Assembly: GCF_013214175.1 (NCBI RefSeq)
Contig: NZ_JABSPA010000002.1
Span: 930,001 to 994,000 of the forward strand
DNA length: 64,000 nucleotides
Source of the DNA: Colwellia sp.
Lineage (GTDB): Bacteria; Pseudomonadota; Gammaproteobacteria; Enterobacterales; Alteromonadaceae
Direction: 5' to 3'
Part shown: positions 63,036 to 64,000 of the stretch, piece after piece
Layout of the letters: each line of letters begins with the position of its first letter
Position numbering within the stretch: position 1 is the first letter of the stretch
The notes under the pieces: model-generated
What the model was told of the DNA's origin: nothing
Seen by the model: only the letters and a program-made list of their open reading frames with translations
Databases searched by the model: none
Translations under genes and position numbers: made by a program

Positions 63036-63566
63036 ATGAAAAATTTTAGTTTAGTTCTAGCTATGGTTTTAGCTTTGTTCGTAGCTAAGTCTGCGAATGC
63101 AACGTTAATGACATTAGAGTTTGAAGGGAATTCAACGGGTGTAAGCTACGTTGAAGCAGGAATGACTATTTCAGCTACATCAGCAGAGCCAATTAGAACT
63201 AATGGTAAATGGTTTCTTGATTGTTGTGATGCAGGACCAGAAACTTTTTCATTATCCACCGGCGGAATTTTTGACCTTGTCAGTGTTTTCAGAAGTCATA
63301 TTGATGCAGCTGATCCAGTTGTTTGGGTAGGTTACTTTAATGGTCAAGTAGTGGCGAGCCAATCGTATAACTCTGGTCAGAATAGTGTTTTTAACTTTGC
63401 TGGTTTCACCGGTTTAGATCGTGTCGATGTTTCTGTTGCCGGAAGCTGGACTGATACTTCTTTTGATAACCTTACCTACCAAGCTTCAAGTATTCCAGAG
63501 CCAACTTCAATTGCTTTAATTTCTTTGGCATTATTTGGTATGACAGCAGCTAGAAAAAGAAAATAA
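63036..63566 (+). CDS. PEP-CTERM sorting domain protein
   Basis: 176 residues. An N-terminal signal peptide (LVLAMVLALFVAKSANA) precedes a strand-rich domain with a CC pair (FLDCCDAG), and the C-terminal sorting signal IPEPTSIALISLALFGMTAARKRK shows the PEP motif, membrane helix and basic end processed by exosortase. Such proteins are usually surface- or exopolysaccharide-associated. The exosortase itself is not in the window. The upstream sigma-54 promoter and AGAGA ribosome-binding site support expression; a terminator follows. Confidence 0.93.
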   Translation: MKNFSLVLAMVLALFVAKSANATLMTLEFEGNSTGVSYVEAGMTISATSAEPIRTNGKWFLDCCDAGPETFSLSTGGIFDLVSVFRSHIDAADPVVWVGYFNGQVVASQSYNSGQNSVFNFAGFTGLDRVDVSVAGSWTDTSFDNLTYQASSIPEPTSIALISLALFGMTAARKRK

Positions 63567-63597
63567 CCTTAGTCAGAACGGGTTACTACTTGCAAAC

Positions 63598-63630
63598 AAA
63601 CCTTAGGTTTTCCTAAGGTTTTTTTTTGCA
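63598..63630 (+). terminator. Intrinsic terminator after the PEP-CTERM gene
   Basis: AAACCTTAGG-tttt-CCTAAGGTTT, perfect 10-bp stem, followed by a run of T. Confidence 0.93.
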
Positions 63631-63771
63631 TAAATTTATAAATAATAAGAATTATTATATAAATTTTGACTCACTAAGTATTAACACCGTATATTGTTGA
63701 ACAGTTTTATCACAGCGAATTTTACCGATAAAATAATTCAATAAAGCAAACCTTAAATGATAGGGAATCAA

Positions 63772-63843
63772 ATGTCTTCAAAAGGCTTCACCGAACAAAA
63801 GGGTGTTGTTGCAGCGGTAAGTGCTTGTCCAATTGAAGGTTAA
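63772..63843 (+). CDS. Possible 23-residue peptide
   Basis: A small frame starting MSSKGFTEQKGVV and ending SACPIEG. AGGGA lies 6 bases before the ATG. It sits 67 bases upstream of the GST-like gene, in the same direction, so it might be a leader peptide or a tiny gene. Too short to assign. Confidence 0.35.
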   Translation: MSSKGFTEQKGVVAAVSACPIEG

Positions 63844-63910
63844 GTTGATTAAAGCTAGGCAGTTTCTTTACTGTTGTTTTGTGTGTTATTAAATAAATAA
63901 GGAACTGATA

Positions 63911-64000
63911 ATGATCAGATTATATAGTTTTGGATCTAGCTTTGGTGTAATGGATCCTAGTCCATTTGTGGTGAAAGTAGATGCCTTTTTAAAAATGGCA
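63911..64000 (+). CDS. Glutathione S-transferase-like protein, partial (5' end)
   Basis: 30 codons before the window ends: MIRLYSFGSSFGVMDPSPFV, then KVDAFLKMA. This matches the thioredoxin-like N-terminal domain of the GST/metaxin-like group (…DPSPFVVKVDAFLKMA). AAGGA stands 7 bases before ATG. The protein continues outside the window. Confidence 0.75.
   Translation, partial: MIRLYSFGSSFGVMDPSPFVVKVDAFLKMA

Overview
The window is a compact, AT-rich gammaproteobacterial chromosome segment. The gene content and order fit a marine Alteromonadales bacterium of the Colwellia/Thalassotalea type: dksA-gluQ-pcnB next to sfsA and hrpB-mrcB, a thr operon with an attenuator, pilW-rodZ-ispG-hisS-yfgM-bamB-der, DUF3718 and DUF5666 proteins, a PEP-CTERM protein, and many palindromic intergenic repeats. 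The genus is inferred from gene content only. No rRNA, tRNA, CRISPR array, prophage or full insertion sequence was seen.

Layout. 1-6018, minus strand: pcnB (cut by the window edge), a short-chain dehydrogenase, gluQ, dksA, sfsA, a palindromic repeat, an unknown protein and an acyl-CoA thioesterase. 6152-15564, plus strand: hrpB and mrcB, then (after a DUF3718 gene on the minus strand) LexA-controlled yebG, a YgjP-type metallopeptidase, a possible 31-residue peptide, and a tight operon of a CheY-like receiver, a CheC-like protein and a diguanylate cyclase. 15704-20888: thrL leader, attenuator, thrABC. 20937-28987: ung, a MITE-like element, a small unknown protein, GNAT acetyltransferase, a D-2-hydroxyacid dehydrogenase, nnrS, thioredoxin, LysR regulator, carboxylesterase and a Sel1-type membrane protein. 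29112-33413: glrK-qseG-glrR, divergent from a secreted EF-hand protein preceded by a sigma-54 promoter and a GlrR-type box.

33709-42899: M3 peptidase lipoprotein, coiled-coil lipoprotein, DUF5666 lipoprotein, DUF2164 protein, a porin-like protein with a repeat in its signal peptide, an Lrp/AsnC regulator, a remnant of a cysteine synthase and iscX. 43160-57086: maeA, ndk, rlmN, pilW (with an unusual long linker and C-terminal LysM), rodZ, ispG, hisS, yfgM, bamB, der and a PilZ protein. 57137-64000: xseA on the minus strand, guaB, guaA, a RidA/YoaB protein, a PEP-CTERM protein behind a sigma-54 promoter, a possible 23-residue peptide and the start of a glutathione S-transferase-like gene.

Most genes are core housekeeping functions. 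The strongest non-routine signals are non-coding: (i) a conserved internal-loop hairpin with compensatory base changes after the stop codons of ndk, guaB and guaA, each followed by an intrinsic terminator; (ii) a GlrR-type box plus a sigma-54 promoter in the place where enterobacteria carry the GlmY sRNA gene, here driving an EF-hand protein; (iii) a sigma-54 promoter before the PEP-CTERM gene; (iv) several families of palindromic intergenic repeats.
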